Source: CALCNS01 sp937897315
GTDB lineage: Bacteria > Bacillota > JAAYKD01
NCBI GenBank assembly: GCA_036744005.1
Contig: DAINOJ010000005.1
Span: 1-64,000, forward strand
Direction: 5' to 3'
Length of the DNA: 64,000 bases
This document shows positions 8,833 through 16,574 of this stretch, one piece after another. The position numbers and the translations under genes are program-made. Each line of letters begins with the position of its first letter. Positions within the stretch are counted from its first letter, which is position 1. A model generated the notes under the pieces. That model saw only the letters and a program-made list of their open reading frames with translations. It searched no databases and was not told the DNA's origin.

Positions 8833-9204
8833 ATGAAATTAATTGTAGCCATTATCCAAGATCAAGATTATCGAAACTTAGGCGATGCGTTAAGAGAGAA
8901 CAATTTTCGCTCGACTCGCATATCCAGTACCGGTGGATTTTTGAGCACAGGGAACTCCACTCTGCTCATTGGTGTAGACCCTGAACAAGTGGACCAAGTG
9001 GTGGATCTAATTAAAACCCATTGTCATGCTCGCACTCAGCTAATGAATGCCACCCCAACAATTGGTGGTTTCATGGGGGCTATGCCACATTATCCGGTTG
9101 AAGTAGTGGTGGGCGGTGCGATTATCTTTGTGCTAGATGCAGAGAAAATAAACCTCACCCAGTTACTACAACCAGAAGCGTCCACTCCCCCTGAACAAAA
9201 GTAA
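8833..9204 (+). CDS. darA: PII-like cyclic-di-AMP receptor (DarA/PstA family)
   Basis: A 123-residue PII-like signalling protein matching the DarA/PstA (DUF970) family, which binds c-di-AMP as a trimer. Seen are the start MKLIVAIIQDQDYRNL, the loop TRISSTGGFLSTGNSTLLIGV with its conserved glycines and threonine, and GGAIIFVLDAEKI near the C-terminus; the tail is about 14 residues longer than usual. The ATG at 8833 has AGGAGG 8 nt upstream; an in-frame TTG at 8716 lacks one. In Bacillota the gene is usually beside tmk/holB; here it follows phoR by 127 bp, with a strong terminator after it. No DNA-binding domain is present. Confidence 0.85.
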   Translation: MKLIVAIIQDQDYRNLGDALRENNFRSTRISSTGGFLSTGNSTLLIGVDPEQVDQVVDLIKTHCHARTQLMNATPTIGGFMGAMPHYPVEVVVGGAIIFVLDAEKINLTQLLQPEASTPPEQK

Positions 9205-9213
9205 GGAAGTAAA

Positions 9214-9256
9214 CAAAGAAGTCCGAAAGAAGCGTTGCTTCTTTCGGACTTCTTTG
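9214..9256. terminator. Bidirectional terminator between darA and pstS
   Basis: A perfect 20-bp inverted repeat (9214-9233 and 9237-9256) with a GTT loop separates the convergent darA and pstS genes. T-rich tracts occur on both sides, so it can stop transcription from either strand. Confidence 0.85.
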
Positions 9257-9258
9257 CT

Positions 9259-10224
9259 TTATTTCAGCTTCGCCAGCCCTTCGGCGTAGAGGGATTCTTC
9301 CAGTTGCACATAGCCAACTTCTTTGATTAAATCTGTTCCCTCAGTGAGGAAGTATGTAACAAAGGCATTGACGTGATCTTTTACCAAAGCTTTCTCTGTA
9401 ACATACATGAATACCGGGCGAGATAGCGGAGCGTAGGTGCCATCTTTTATGGTTTCGAAGGTTGGTTCAACCGGACCTTTTCCAGCATCGATTTTGACGA
9501 TTTTTAGAATATCTTTGTTCTCAACATAGTAAGCGAAACCAAAGAAGCCTAAAGAGTATTTGTCACCGGCAATGCCTTGCACTAAGACGTTGTCATCTTC
9601 GCTGGGGGTAAAGTCCGTGCGGACTGCACCAGATTTACCATTGACCACTTCTGTAAAATAATCGAAGGTTCCGGAATCGGTACCCGGCGCATATAACTTT
9701 ATGGGTTCATTGGGCCATTCAGCTCGAACATCACGCCATGTTTTTACGGTAGAATCCGGGCTCCAAATCGCCTTTAATTCGTCCATGGTTAGGCTTTCCA
9801 CGAAATCATTGGACTTATTTACCATAACAGATAACCCGTCAAAAGCGATTTGGAACTCTACATAATCAATTTTGTTTTCTTTCGCAATCGCTGCTTCACT
9901 TTCCTTAATGGGACGGGATGCATTACTGATATCGGTTTCACCAATGGTAAACTTCTTAAAACCGCCACCGGTTCCCGATACACCTATAGAGATGTTTACA
10001 TCCGGGTTGACTTTACGGAATTCTTCTGCAACTGCTTCTGTAATGGGGAAGACAGTACTGGAGCCATCGATGATGATGTCACCTGTCAGTTTTGCGGGTG
10101 CCGGAGTGGGTGTAGGGGTAGGAGCCGGTGCGGGAGCTGGGGTATTACAAGCAGATAGAGTGAGCAATGCAACGAGTAGTAGGATAAAAGTTGTCATCCA
10201 TTTTTTTCTTAGTGTACTTTTCAT
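9259..10224 (-). CDS. pstS: Phosphate-binding lipoprotein PstS
   Basis: A 321-residue exported lipoprotein that captures phosphate for PstCAB. The signal peptide ends in the lipobox LSAC, followed by a proline-rich linker (TPAPAPAPTPTPTPAPA). The PBP-like domain shows the PstS signatures GSSTVFPI, VSGTGGGFKKF, SRPIKESE and PGTDSGTFDYF. AAAGGAG precedes the ATG. It is the last gene of pstC-pstA-pstS, whereas pstS is usually first; a 64-bp gap follows pstA. Confidence 0.94.
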   Translation of the reverse strand: MKSTLRKKWMTTFILLLVALLTLSACNTPAPAPAPTPTPTPAPAKLTGDIIIDGSSTVFPITEAVAEEFRKVNPDVNISIGVSGTGGGFKKFTIGETDISNASRPIKESEAAIAKENKIDYVEFQIAFDGLSVMVNKSNDFVESLTMDELKAIWSPDSTVKTWRDVRAEWPNEPIKLYAPGTDSGTFDYFTEVVNGKSGAVRTDFTPSEDDNVLVQGIAGDKYSLGFFGFAYYVENKDILKIVKIDAGKGPVEPTFETIKDGTYAPLSRPVFMYVTEKALVKDHVNAFVTYFLTEGTDLIKEVGYVQLEESLYAEGLAKLK

Positions 10225-10288
10225 AAGTATCTCCTTTCAAATTTACCTCTATATTTATATCCAATCAGAACTTTTGTTCTGATTTGGT

Positions 10289-11155
10289 TTACTCATAGGT
10301 TTGCTGGAATTTGTTGCGGATAATAATGGCTGTCATGTTTAGTGTTAATAATAACGCCATAAGAATCATAATCGCGGCTGCGGTAAGGTCTCGGAAATCG
10401 GCACTGGGTTTGCTCATCCAAGTATAGATCTGTATGGGCATCACGATGAAGGAGTCCATGATGCCTTTTGGCAAGGTGCTAACAAAGCTGAATGCACCTA
10501 CCAATAAGAGGGGAGCCGATTCTCCCAGCGCCCGTGAAATGGCGAGTATAACACCGGTAAGGATGCCGGGTAACGCACTCGGAAGCACAATCCCTTTCAC
10601 CGTCTTCCATTTGGAAGCGCCTAGTGCATAAGATCCTTCCCGAAGCGATGCCGGAATCATTCGGATGGCTTCTTGAGTTGCGACGATCATAATGGGCATA
10701 ATGAGGAGTGACATGGTCAATGCTCCTGAGAGGATGCTTCGACCTAAACCAAGTGTTCTGACAAAGAAGGACAGCCCCAAAATACCATAAACAATGGAGG
10801 GAACCCCAGCCAGATTTGAAATGTTAATTTTGATAAAGCGAGTGAAGCGGTTCTCCATGGCATACTCTTCCAAATATACTGCTGCGCTGATAGACAATGG
10901 TATGGAGATGAGGGCAGTCAAGACCACCAGCCAAAGACTACCGAGCATGGCGGGAAGAATGCCTGATTTTGACGCAAAGCGTGAGGGAAAGTTCATAAAG
11001 AACTCCCAATTGATGAATCGTGACCCTCTGGCAATGAGGTCTGACAGTAAGATAACGAGCACGAAAATGCTGACAAAAGCTGCCGTAGCAAACAAGAAAT
11101 GAGCAAGCTTATTACTAAACTCTCTTCTCTTGTTGTAACTGATAGGGTTTTTCAT
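10289..11155 (-). CDS. pstA: Phosphate ABC transporter permease PstA
   Basis: The 288-residue protein has about six membrane helices and the permease EAA-type segment (YALGASKWKTVKGIVLPSALPGI). AGVPSIVYGILGL and ALGESAPLL are family hallmarks. It pairs with PstC in the inner-membrane channel for phosphate. Its ATG overlaps the pstC stop by 4 bp (ATGA), and it precedes pstS. Motifs and context agree. Confidence 0.93.
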   Translation of the reverse strand: MKNPISYNKRREFSNKLAHFLFATAAFVSIFVLVILLSDLIARGSRFINWEFFMNFPSRFASKSGILPAMLGSLWLVVLTALISIPLSISAAVYLEEYAMENRFTRFIKINISNLAGVPSIVYGILGLSFFVRTLGLGRSILSGALTMSLLIMPIMIVATQEAIRMIPASLREGSYALGASKWKTVKGIVLPSALPGILTGVILAISRALGESAPLLLVGAFSFVSTLPKGIMDSFIVMPIQIYTWMSKPSADFRDLTAAAIMILMALLLTLNMTAIIIRNKFQQTYE

Positions 11156-12060
11156 AATGCTGCGGCCTCCTTCTTCCTTTGGATGAGGCGATGGGCAAAT
11201 AAATTCATGGAGAAAGTTATGAGAAAGAGCAATAAACCAACCGCATATAAGGCGTAGTAACTAGTCGTGCCGTGAGCGTTATCTCCTTGGCTGGCTTGAG
11301 CGATGAAAGCAGTCAGTGTTTGTACGCTTCCTAAAGGGTTGAAGGTCATGTTTGGCCTTGCACCTGCTGCAACCGTCACAATCATGGTTTCGCCAATGGC
11401 TCTGGAGACGGCGAGAACAAAGGAAGAAACGATTCCGGAGAAGGCATATGGGATGGAGATGCTTCTCACAACTTCTAGCTTTGTAGCTCCTAGAGCGTAG
11501 CCTCCGTGCTTCATACCAAGTGGCACAGAGCTAAGTGCGTCTTCACTGAGTGAGCTAACCAACGGCATAATCATGATTCCCATGGCGATGCCTGCACTCG
11601 CAGCGTTGTAAATCTCGGTCTGTGGTAGCCATCTTTGTAAAACCGGAGTGACGAGATTGAGTGCAAAATAACCGTATACAATGGATGGCACACCGGCGAG
11701 GACTTCCAGAGTTGGCTTCAGTATTTTTCTTAGAAGGGGGGGTGAATACTCACTCAAAAAAATGGCACTGGATAAACCTAAGGGTAATGCAATGGCGGCT
11801 GCTACAACGGTCACGGTTAGTGTTCCTGTAATTAAAGGCAACACACCGTATTGTGCATTGGCAAAAAGCGGGGTCCACTCTCTTCCGGTAAGGAATTCCC
11901 AAAGGGATACTTCTTGAAAGAATTGAAAGGTGTTGAGCAAGAGAGAAAAGATGATGCCCAAGGTGATGAACACCGACAAGACCGCAGTCACCAAAAGCAA
12001 CGCATGTATCACTAATTCGGATGTGGTTTCTTTCATTTTATCTTTGTTTGTGAGAATCAA
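11152..12060 (-). CDS. pstC: Phosphate ABC transporter permease PstC
   Basis: The 302-residue membrane permease carries the PstC hallmarks GVPSIVYGYFAL, an EAA-type loop (YALGATKLEVVRSI) and a final helix ending in a basic tail. The TTG at 12060 is chosen because GGAGG in GAGGAGGTGA lies 7 nt upstream; the first ATG (12036) lacks a ribosome binding site. It is the first gene of the pstCAS unit and has a PhoP-box array upstream. PstB must come from the other unit. Confidence 0.92.
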   Translation of the reverse strand: MILTNKDKMKETTSELVIHALLLVTAVLSVFITLGIIFSLLLNTFQFFQEVSLWEFLTGREWTPLFANAQYGVLPLITGTLTVTVVAAAIALPLGLSSAIFLSEYSPPLLRKILKPTLEVLAGVPSIVYGYFALNLVTPVLQRWLPQTEIYNAASAGIAMGIMIMPLVSSLSEDALSSVPLGMKHGGYALGATKLEVVRSISIPYAFSGIVSSFVLAVSRAIGETMIVTVAAGARPNMTFNPLGSVQTLTAFIAQASQGDNAHGTTSYYALYAVGLLLFLITFSMNLFAHRLIQRKKEAAAL

Positions 12061-12152
12061 GGGGTCACCTCCTCGCTTACATTATGACATCACAAACCAT
12101 TTATCATCTGATATCATCATACAATCGTTGACTATTTTGCGCAATCCACTTT

Positions 12153-12209
12153 AGTTAACTCCATGTTAAGTCTTCCGTTCGATTATTGTAAATTCTTCAA
12201 AGTTGTTAA
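12153..12209 (-). promoter_or_regulatory. PhoP-box array upstream of pstC
   Basis: Read on the minus strand: TTAACA (12209-12204), TTTACA (12192-12187), TTAACA (12169-12164) and TTAACT (12158-12153), with spacings 17, 23 and 11 bp. The 23 and 11 steps repeat those before pstB. The -10 is not clear; TATGAT at 12121-12116 is one candidate. TTAACA and TTTACA hexamers in plus orientation at 12206 and 12229 leave open that the divergent 12280 gene is also PhoP-responsive. Confidence 0.6.
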
Positions 12210-12279
12210 CAAATGGGAACTTTTCGTTTTTACAATGCGTCATAAGTCGTAGAAACAAGAGTTGAAAGGGAGGATCGTT

Positions 12280-14622
12280 ATGAAAAGGAAATTAGTGTAT
12301 GCATTAATTTTGACGTTGCTGGTTATGACTGCTTTGCCCCCATCGGCTGCGGCAGAGATTCTCGGTAAAACCGATGCCTTGGTAAAAGATCGATTGGGTT
12401 TGGTTACCATGAAAGTGAAGCAGATTATTGAGATTGGTGATCATTATACCCAATTTAATGGCACTTTACAGGAGGATGTGCTCCACTCTTATTGGAACTT
12501 GAGTTGGACTTCCGAGCAAGACAACTTAACTATATATGCTTTGGAAAGTGGAAAAATCATGCAATACTCACGTTATAAAGTGCAAGATGGTATGTACAAA
12601 CCCTACTCACCTTTTTTTGAGCCCACTTTCCCTGCTCATAGCAAAACAGAAGCGTTGGATGTTGCTCAATTTTTTGTGAAAAAAGTGTTATTCCCAGGAG
12701 AGTCTGTTGAGTTCACTGCTCAAGAACCCAAGGAATCCCTTTCCGCCACACAGTATTACTTCAGTGGAAATCTGCTGCTAAATGGCTTGAAGAGCGGTAT
12801 CACGTTCAATATCAGTGTGAGTGCAGAAGATCTTATGGTGCAATCTTTCTACCGAAGCGATTCCTACAGCAAAATCATCGGTGGGGTTCCCACAGTGGAT
12901 ACCGGTATCAGTCAAGAAGCCGCTTCCTGGTTATTGAAGGGTAGAATCGGTATGAAACTGCAGTATGTATTAGTGGAAGACGAAAGCAATCCGATACCAC
13001 CACCTATGCCATATCCGATAGATTCTCGAGCCAAGCCAGCAATTAGTCCGGTTACGAGCTCAGCCGCCCCCGATTTACTACCTACTCCCCAACCGACACC
13101 AGAACCTCTGCCTGTTGAAGCAAAAACGTATAAAGCCGAGTTACGCTACCTTCCTTTTATTGAAGGTAATTGGATGGTAGATGCCAAAACAGGTGAACTG
13201 ATAGATATCACTCACTTATATGATGATTTGAGTGCCAGAAAAGAAATGGCAAGCGCAGAACCCAGTCCCGCCATGGCCGATGGCAAAGGTGGCTATGAAG
13301 AATACCTCACTCCGACCGAACTGGAAGGGGTAGAGAAACTAAAAGATGCCTTGAGCAAAGAAGAGCTCACAGCAAAATTAGTCGCGATTGCTGCATTAAA
13401 AATGGACGAAGGCTATCTGTTAACCTCTTATCACTTCTACTTAAATGAAAGCAATGGTGATATTACCGCCAGTCTAAATTTCAGCAAAGCACATACCAGT
13501 GGACAACGTTCTTTCTATTATAAAAATGCCACCATGAATGCTAAGACAGGCGAACTGATTTCTTTCTCTGCTTCGTATCCGTATTTGGAAGAGGTTTTGT
13601 ATGATATTACGCTTTCCAAAGAGACCGCGGAGACCACAGCGAGAGCTTTTCTACAAGATTATGCCACCACTCATTTTGCACAAACCGGATTGTTTGATAG
13701 CTATGTTCCGGTGAAAGCAGAACATAACTCCTCTGCTTATCAGTTTACCTTTTCCCATACTGCCAATGGATATTTCCTGCCGACCAACAGTATTACTGTC
13801 AGTGTAAACGCCCAAACCGGGGCCATTGATCATTTTTATACCTCTTGGACCGAAGGAGTAGAGTTTGATTCGGCAGAAGGGATCATTGCTGAGGCACAGG
13901 CCATCGATATTTATGCGGCTGCTCAAGACACAGTGTTACAATACTTGCAACTTCCCACCTCGGTAGACCCCGATTCTCCCTTATATGAACCTTTAAAGGC
14001 CTACGGTTATGGCTATATTTATGAGTATCGCTTGGCTTATCAATATGTCAACGATTCATATATTTACGGCATCGACGCTAAGACTGGTGAAATTTTGGAG
14101 AACAAGTATCAAAACACATACGAAACCTTACAGTATGAAGATATTTCCGGTCACTATGCCGAAATGCAAATTCGCACTCTTGCTGAATACGGAATTGGAT
14201 TAAGCGGAAGCGAGTTTCTGCCCAATCAGGTGATCAGTCAACGAGAAATGCTCATTTACATTCTGTCTTCAAACAGCAATCGTGCCGAACTGGAAAAGAA
14301 CGAAGAGTATTTGTATAACCAAGCTTATAGTATGAATATCCTTACCAAAGAAGAACGAGAACCTGAAGCAGCAGTGAGTAAGGCCGACTTAGTGAAGGCG
14401 ATTCTCAACATGTCGGGTTATGGAAAAGTAGCGAAAATCCCCGGTATCTTTGTTGTTCGATTTGCCGATGCTGCAACCATTGCTGAAACCGATTATGGTT
14501 ATGTCGCCATTGCACAGGGTTTAAAACTCATCTATGGTGATTTACAAGGCAACTTTAACCCACAACAAAATGCCACCCGCGCTATGACTGCCCTTGTCTT
14601 TTACAACTTCCTCAACCGTTAA
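12280..14622 (+). CDS. Exported YcdB/YcdC-like protein with C-terminal S-layer homology region
   Basis: A 780-residue secreted protein. Residues 1-25 form a signal peptide ending near AAAE. The body has PepSY/YcdB-like repeats, recognisable from recurrent phrases of the type WMVDAKTGELIDI, ATMNAKTGELISF, SVNAQTGAIDHF and YGIDAKTGEILEN, split by a proline-rich linker around residues 250-285. The last 170 residues resemble S-layer homology domains (YEDISGHYAEMQIRTLAEYGI; FADAATIAETDYGYVAIAQGL), which tether proteins to the cell wall. ATG 12280 is chosen over TTG 12262 because GGGAGGA precedes it. It is divergent from pstC. Role unknown; cell-surface location is inferred. Confidence 0.75.
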   Translation: MKRKLVYALILTLLVMTALPPSAAAEILGKTDALVKDRLGLVTMKVKQIIEIGDHYTQFNGTLQEDVLHSYWNLSWTSEQDNLTIYALESGKIMQYSRYKVQDGMYKPYSPFFEPTFPAHSKTEALDVAQFFVKKVLFPGESVEFTAQEPKESLSATQYYFSGNLLLNGLKSGITFNISVSAEDLMVQSFYRSDSYSKIIGGVPTVDTGISQEAASWLLKGRIGMKLQYVLVEDESNPIPPPMPYPIDSRAKPAISPVTSSAAPDLLPTPQPTPEPLPVEAKTYKAELRYLPFIEGNWMVDAKTGELIDITHLYDDLSARKEMASAEPSPAMADGKGGYEEYLTPTELEGVEKLKDALSKEELTAKLVAIAALKMDEGYLLTSYHFYLNESNGDITASLNFSKAHTSGQRSFYYKNATMNAKTGELISFSASYPYLEEVLYDITLSKETAETTARAFLQDYATTHFAQTGLFDSYVPVKAEHNSSAYQFTFSHTANGYFLPTNSITVSVNAQTGAIDHFYTSWTEGVEFDSAEGIIAEAQAIDIYAAAQDTVLQYLQLPTSVDPDSPLYEPLKAYGYGYIYEYRLAYQYVNDSYIYGIDAKTGEILENKYQNTYETLQYEDISGHYAEMQIRTLAEYGIGLSGSEFLPNQVISQREMLIYILSSNSNRAELEKNEEYLYNQAYSMNILTKEEREPEAAVSKADLVKAILNMSGYGKVAKIPGIFVVRFADAATIAETDYGYVAIAQGLKLIYGDLQGNFNPQQNATRAMTALVFYNFLNR

Positions 14623-14691
14623 TCCATATTTACCACTAGGGTAAGCGTTTTTGTTGTGAAAACGCGAGACGCCCCGAGGTGTTAAAAAAGC

Positions 14692-14720
14692 TTGACGTGG
14701 GCGTCATTTTGCGATATGAT
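14692..14720 (+). promoter_or_regulatory. Promoter of the ribU leader
   Basis: TTGACG (14692-14697) and TATGAT (14715-14720) are 17 bp apart, and transcription would begin just before the FMN riboswitch. Confidence 0.7.
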
Positions 14721-14741
14721 GTTTTCGCAATCGATTACAAT

Positions 14742-14870
14742 GTCTTCAGGGCGGGGTGTGATTCCCCACCGGCGGTAAAGGGAGCAGGTCTCCACAAGTC
14801 CGCGAGCAGAATTTTTCTGTTGAACCGGTTCAATTCCGGTACCGACGGTATAGTCCGGATGGAAGAAGGC
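14742..14870 (+). ncRNA. FMN riboswitch (RFN element)
   Basis: The conserved RFN blocks are all present in order: TTCAGGGCGGGGTG, ATTCCCCACCGGCGGTA, AGTCCGCGAGC, GAACCGGTTCAATTCCGGTA, CCGACGGTATAGTCCGGATG and the closing GAAGAAGG. It lies between a consensus promoter and ribU, with an intrinsic terminator between aptamer and gene, so binding of FMN should stop transcription. The 369-bp gene-free stretch before ribU is taken up by this promoter-aptamer-terminator unit. Confidence 0.96.
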
Positions 14871-14934
14871 AAAGTCAGAATGATCTTTCGTCTCGTCATA
14901 CGAGCCGGAGGTTTCATCTTCTTCGCTTTTATTC

Positions 14935-14970
14935 ATCGCTGCTTGGACATTGTTCCGAGCAGCGATTTTT
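14935..14970 (+). terminator. Regulated terminator of the FMN riboswitch
   Basis: A 13-bp stem (14935-14947 with 14954-14966, one T-G wobble) and a 6-nt loop run into TTTTT, 21 bp before the ribU ATG. It is the expected expression platform of the riboswitch. Confidence 0.85.
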
Positions 14971-14991
14971 ATGTAGAAAGAGGATGGATTT

Positions 14992-15534
14992 ATGAAAACC
15001 GGTTCTTTAAAGTGGATGGTCCGCACGGCCTTGTTGGCTGCTTTGTCTTTGGTATTAATGTACATTGAAACACCGCCCTTGTTTGGTACGCCCTTTTTAA
15101 AACTCGATTTAGCCGATGTACCGGCAGCATTATCGGGTTTGGCGTTTGGACCTTTGAGCGGTGTTATGGTCGTTTTGATTAAAAACCTGGTGCATTTGCT
15201 CTTTACCGACAGCGCCGGCATTGGTCAGCTAGCCAATTTCCTGTATGGTAGCATTTTAGTACTTTCGATTTCCTTATCTTCCAAGATTAAGCTGGTCAAA
15301 CACACCACCATCAACCTGCTGGTCACAGGTGCCATCGGCACTGTCATTATGACCATTGCAGCCTACTTCATCAACTTACATGTAATTTTCCCTATGTATA
15401 CACTTTTCATGCCCATGGAAGCCCTTATTGCTTTCTTACCGGCAGTTATTGCATTTAACCTCACCAAGGGTGCTGTGGTGACCGCTCTTTCCGCCCTTCT
15501 CTTCTGGCGTATCAAAGATTTTCTGGTGCAATGA
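14992..15534 (+). CDS. ribU: Riboflavin ECF transporter S component RibU
   Basis: A 180-residue protein with five to six membrane helices. LKLDLADVPAALSGLAFGPLSG in the second segment and KNLVHLL are typical of RibU-type S components, which bind riboflavin and dock with the shared EcfAA'T module. No ECF energising genes are in the window. The FMN riboswitch upstream confirms the flavin link. AAAGAGGA precedes the ATG. Confidence 0.93.
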   Translation: MKTGSLKWMVRTALLAALSLVLMYIETPPLFGTPFLKLDLADVPAALSGLAFGPLSGVMVVLIKNLVHLLFTDSAGIGQLANFLYGSILVLSISLSSKIKLVKHTTINLLVTGAIGTVIMTIAAYFINLHVIFPMYTLFMPMEALIAFLPAVIAFNLTKGAVVTALSALLFWRIKDFLVQ

Positions 15535-15542
15535 TCCCATAG

Positions 15543-15583
15543 AAAAATGCTGCTTCGCTTAGGTTGCGAAGCAGCATTTTTTT
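15543..15583. terminator. Bidirectional terminator between ribU and asd
   Basis: A perfect 16-bp stem (15543-15558, 15566-15581) with a 7-nt loop is flanked by A and T runs. It serves ribU on plus and asd on minus, and its T-run touches the asd stop codon. Confidence 0.9.
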
Positions 15584-16565
15584 ATTGCAAAATCCTCTGT
15601 AATATTTGAACAGCGTTAGAAGCTGCTCCTTTTCGCACATTGTCTGCTACACACCATAAGTGCAGACCATTTTCCTGTGAAACATCACGGCGTATACGCC
15701 CCACATACACCGAGTCACTACCTGCCGCTGCCAGAGGCGTGGGGTACATCGCCCGGTTGGGCTCGTCCATTACAATGATTCCCGGGGAATTACGCAACAA
15801 CTCCCTGACTTCTTCCACCTCAAATGCTTTCTCGGTACAAAGATTTATTTCCACACAATGCCCGTATCGTACTGGGACTCGCACAGTAGTTGCCGTCACC
15901 TTCAACTCCGGCATTTCCAGAATCTTACGTGTTTCGTCTATCATCTTTTGCTCTTCTTTGGTGTAGCCCGTCTCTAAAAACGAATCAATATGTGGTAACA
16001 CGTTAAAAGCAATGTCATGTGGATAGAATTTGGGCTCTTCACCATGCAAACCACGCTCTAAGTCTTCCAAACCGGCTTTCCCCGACCCAGAGACAGCCTG
16101 ATACGTAGCATATGCCACCCTCTTCAAACCATATTTCCGTAGAGGTGCTAAAGCTACCACGCTCTGAATGGTAGAGCAATTCGGGTTAGCGATAATTCCA
16201 TGATAATCCTTCAATGTGTGCGCATTGACTTCGGGAACCACCAAAGGGATGTGTGGCTCCATGCGAAAAGCTCGAGAATTATCGATGACCGTAGACCCCG
16301 TAGCAGCTGCAATGGGAGCAAACTCCTGAGCAAAATTTGCTTCCAAAGCAAACAACGCCACGTCGATACTACCATCGAAAACATCTTTCTTCAGTTCTTC
16401 TACCACAATGCTCTGGTGTCCCACTCGAATTTTCTGGCCTGCCGATTGTGCCGAAGCAAAAAGGCGCAGCGAAGTATAGGGTATCGCATACTCCTGTAAT
16501 ACTTGTATCATCGCTTGACCTACCAGACCGGTAGCTCCCATGACCGCTAAACGTTTTTTTTGCAT
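15582..16565 (-). CDS. asd: Aspartate-semialdehyde dehydrogenase
   Basis: A 327-residue NADPH-dependent enzyme that reduces L-aspartyl phosphate to aspartate semialdehyde in lysine, threonine and methionine synthesis. GATGLVGQAM near residue 10 is the nucleotide-binding loop, NPNCST holds the catalytic cysteine, and VRVPVRYGHC holds the active-site histidine region. Length is normal. The ATG has TGAGGT upstream. It follows the MetA-aspartokinase fusion by 9 bp as the last gene of the T-box operon, so the products act in consecutive steps. Confidence 0.95.
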   Translation of the reverse strand: MQKKRLAVMGATGLVGQAMIQVLQEYAIPYTSLRLFASAQSAGQKIRVGHQSIVVEELKKDVFDGSIDVALFALEANFAQEFAPIAAATGSTVIDNSRAFRMEPHIPLVVPEVNAHTLKDYHGIIANPNCSTIQSVVALAPLRKYGLKRVAYATYQAVSGSGKAGLEDLERGLHGEEPKFYPHDIAFNVLPHIDSFLETGYTKEEQKMIDETRKILEMPELKVTATTVRVPVRYGHCVEINLCTEKAFEVEEVRELLRNSPGIIVMDEPNRAMYPTPLAAAGSDSVYVGRIRRDVSQENGLHLWCVADNVRKGAASNAVQILQRILQ

Positions 16566-16574
16566 ACTTCTACC

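Noticed and set aside
14820..14850. GGTTCAATTCCGGTACC resembling a tRNA T-arm
   Set aside because: It is a conserved part of the FMN riboswitch; no acceptor or anticodon arm is present.
14682..15221. Long minus-strand open frame over the ribU leader
   Set aside because: It is antisense to the riboswitch and ribU and has no ribosome binding site.
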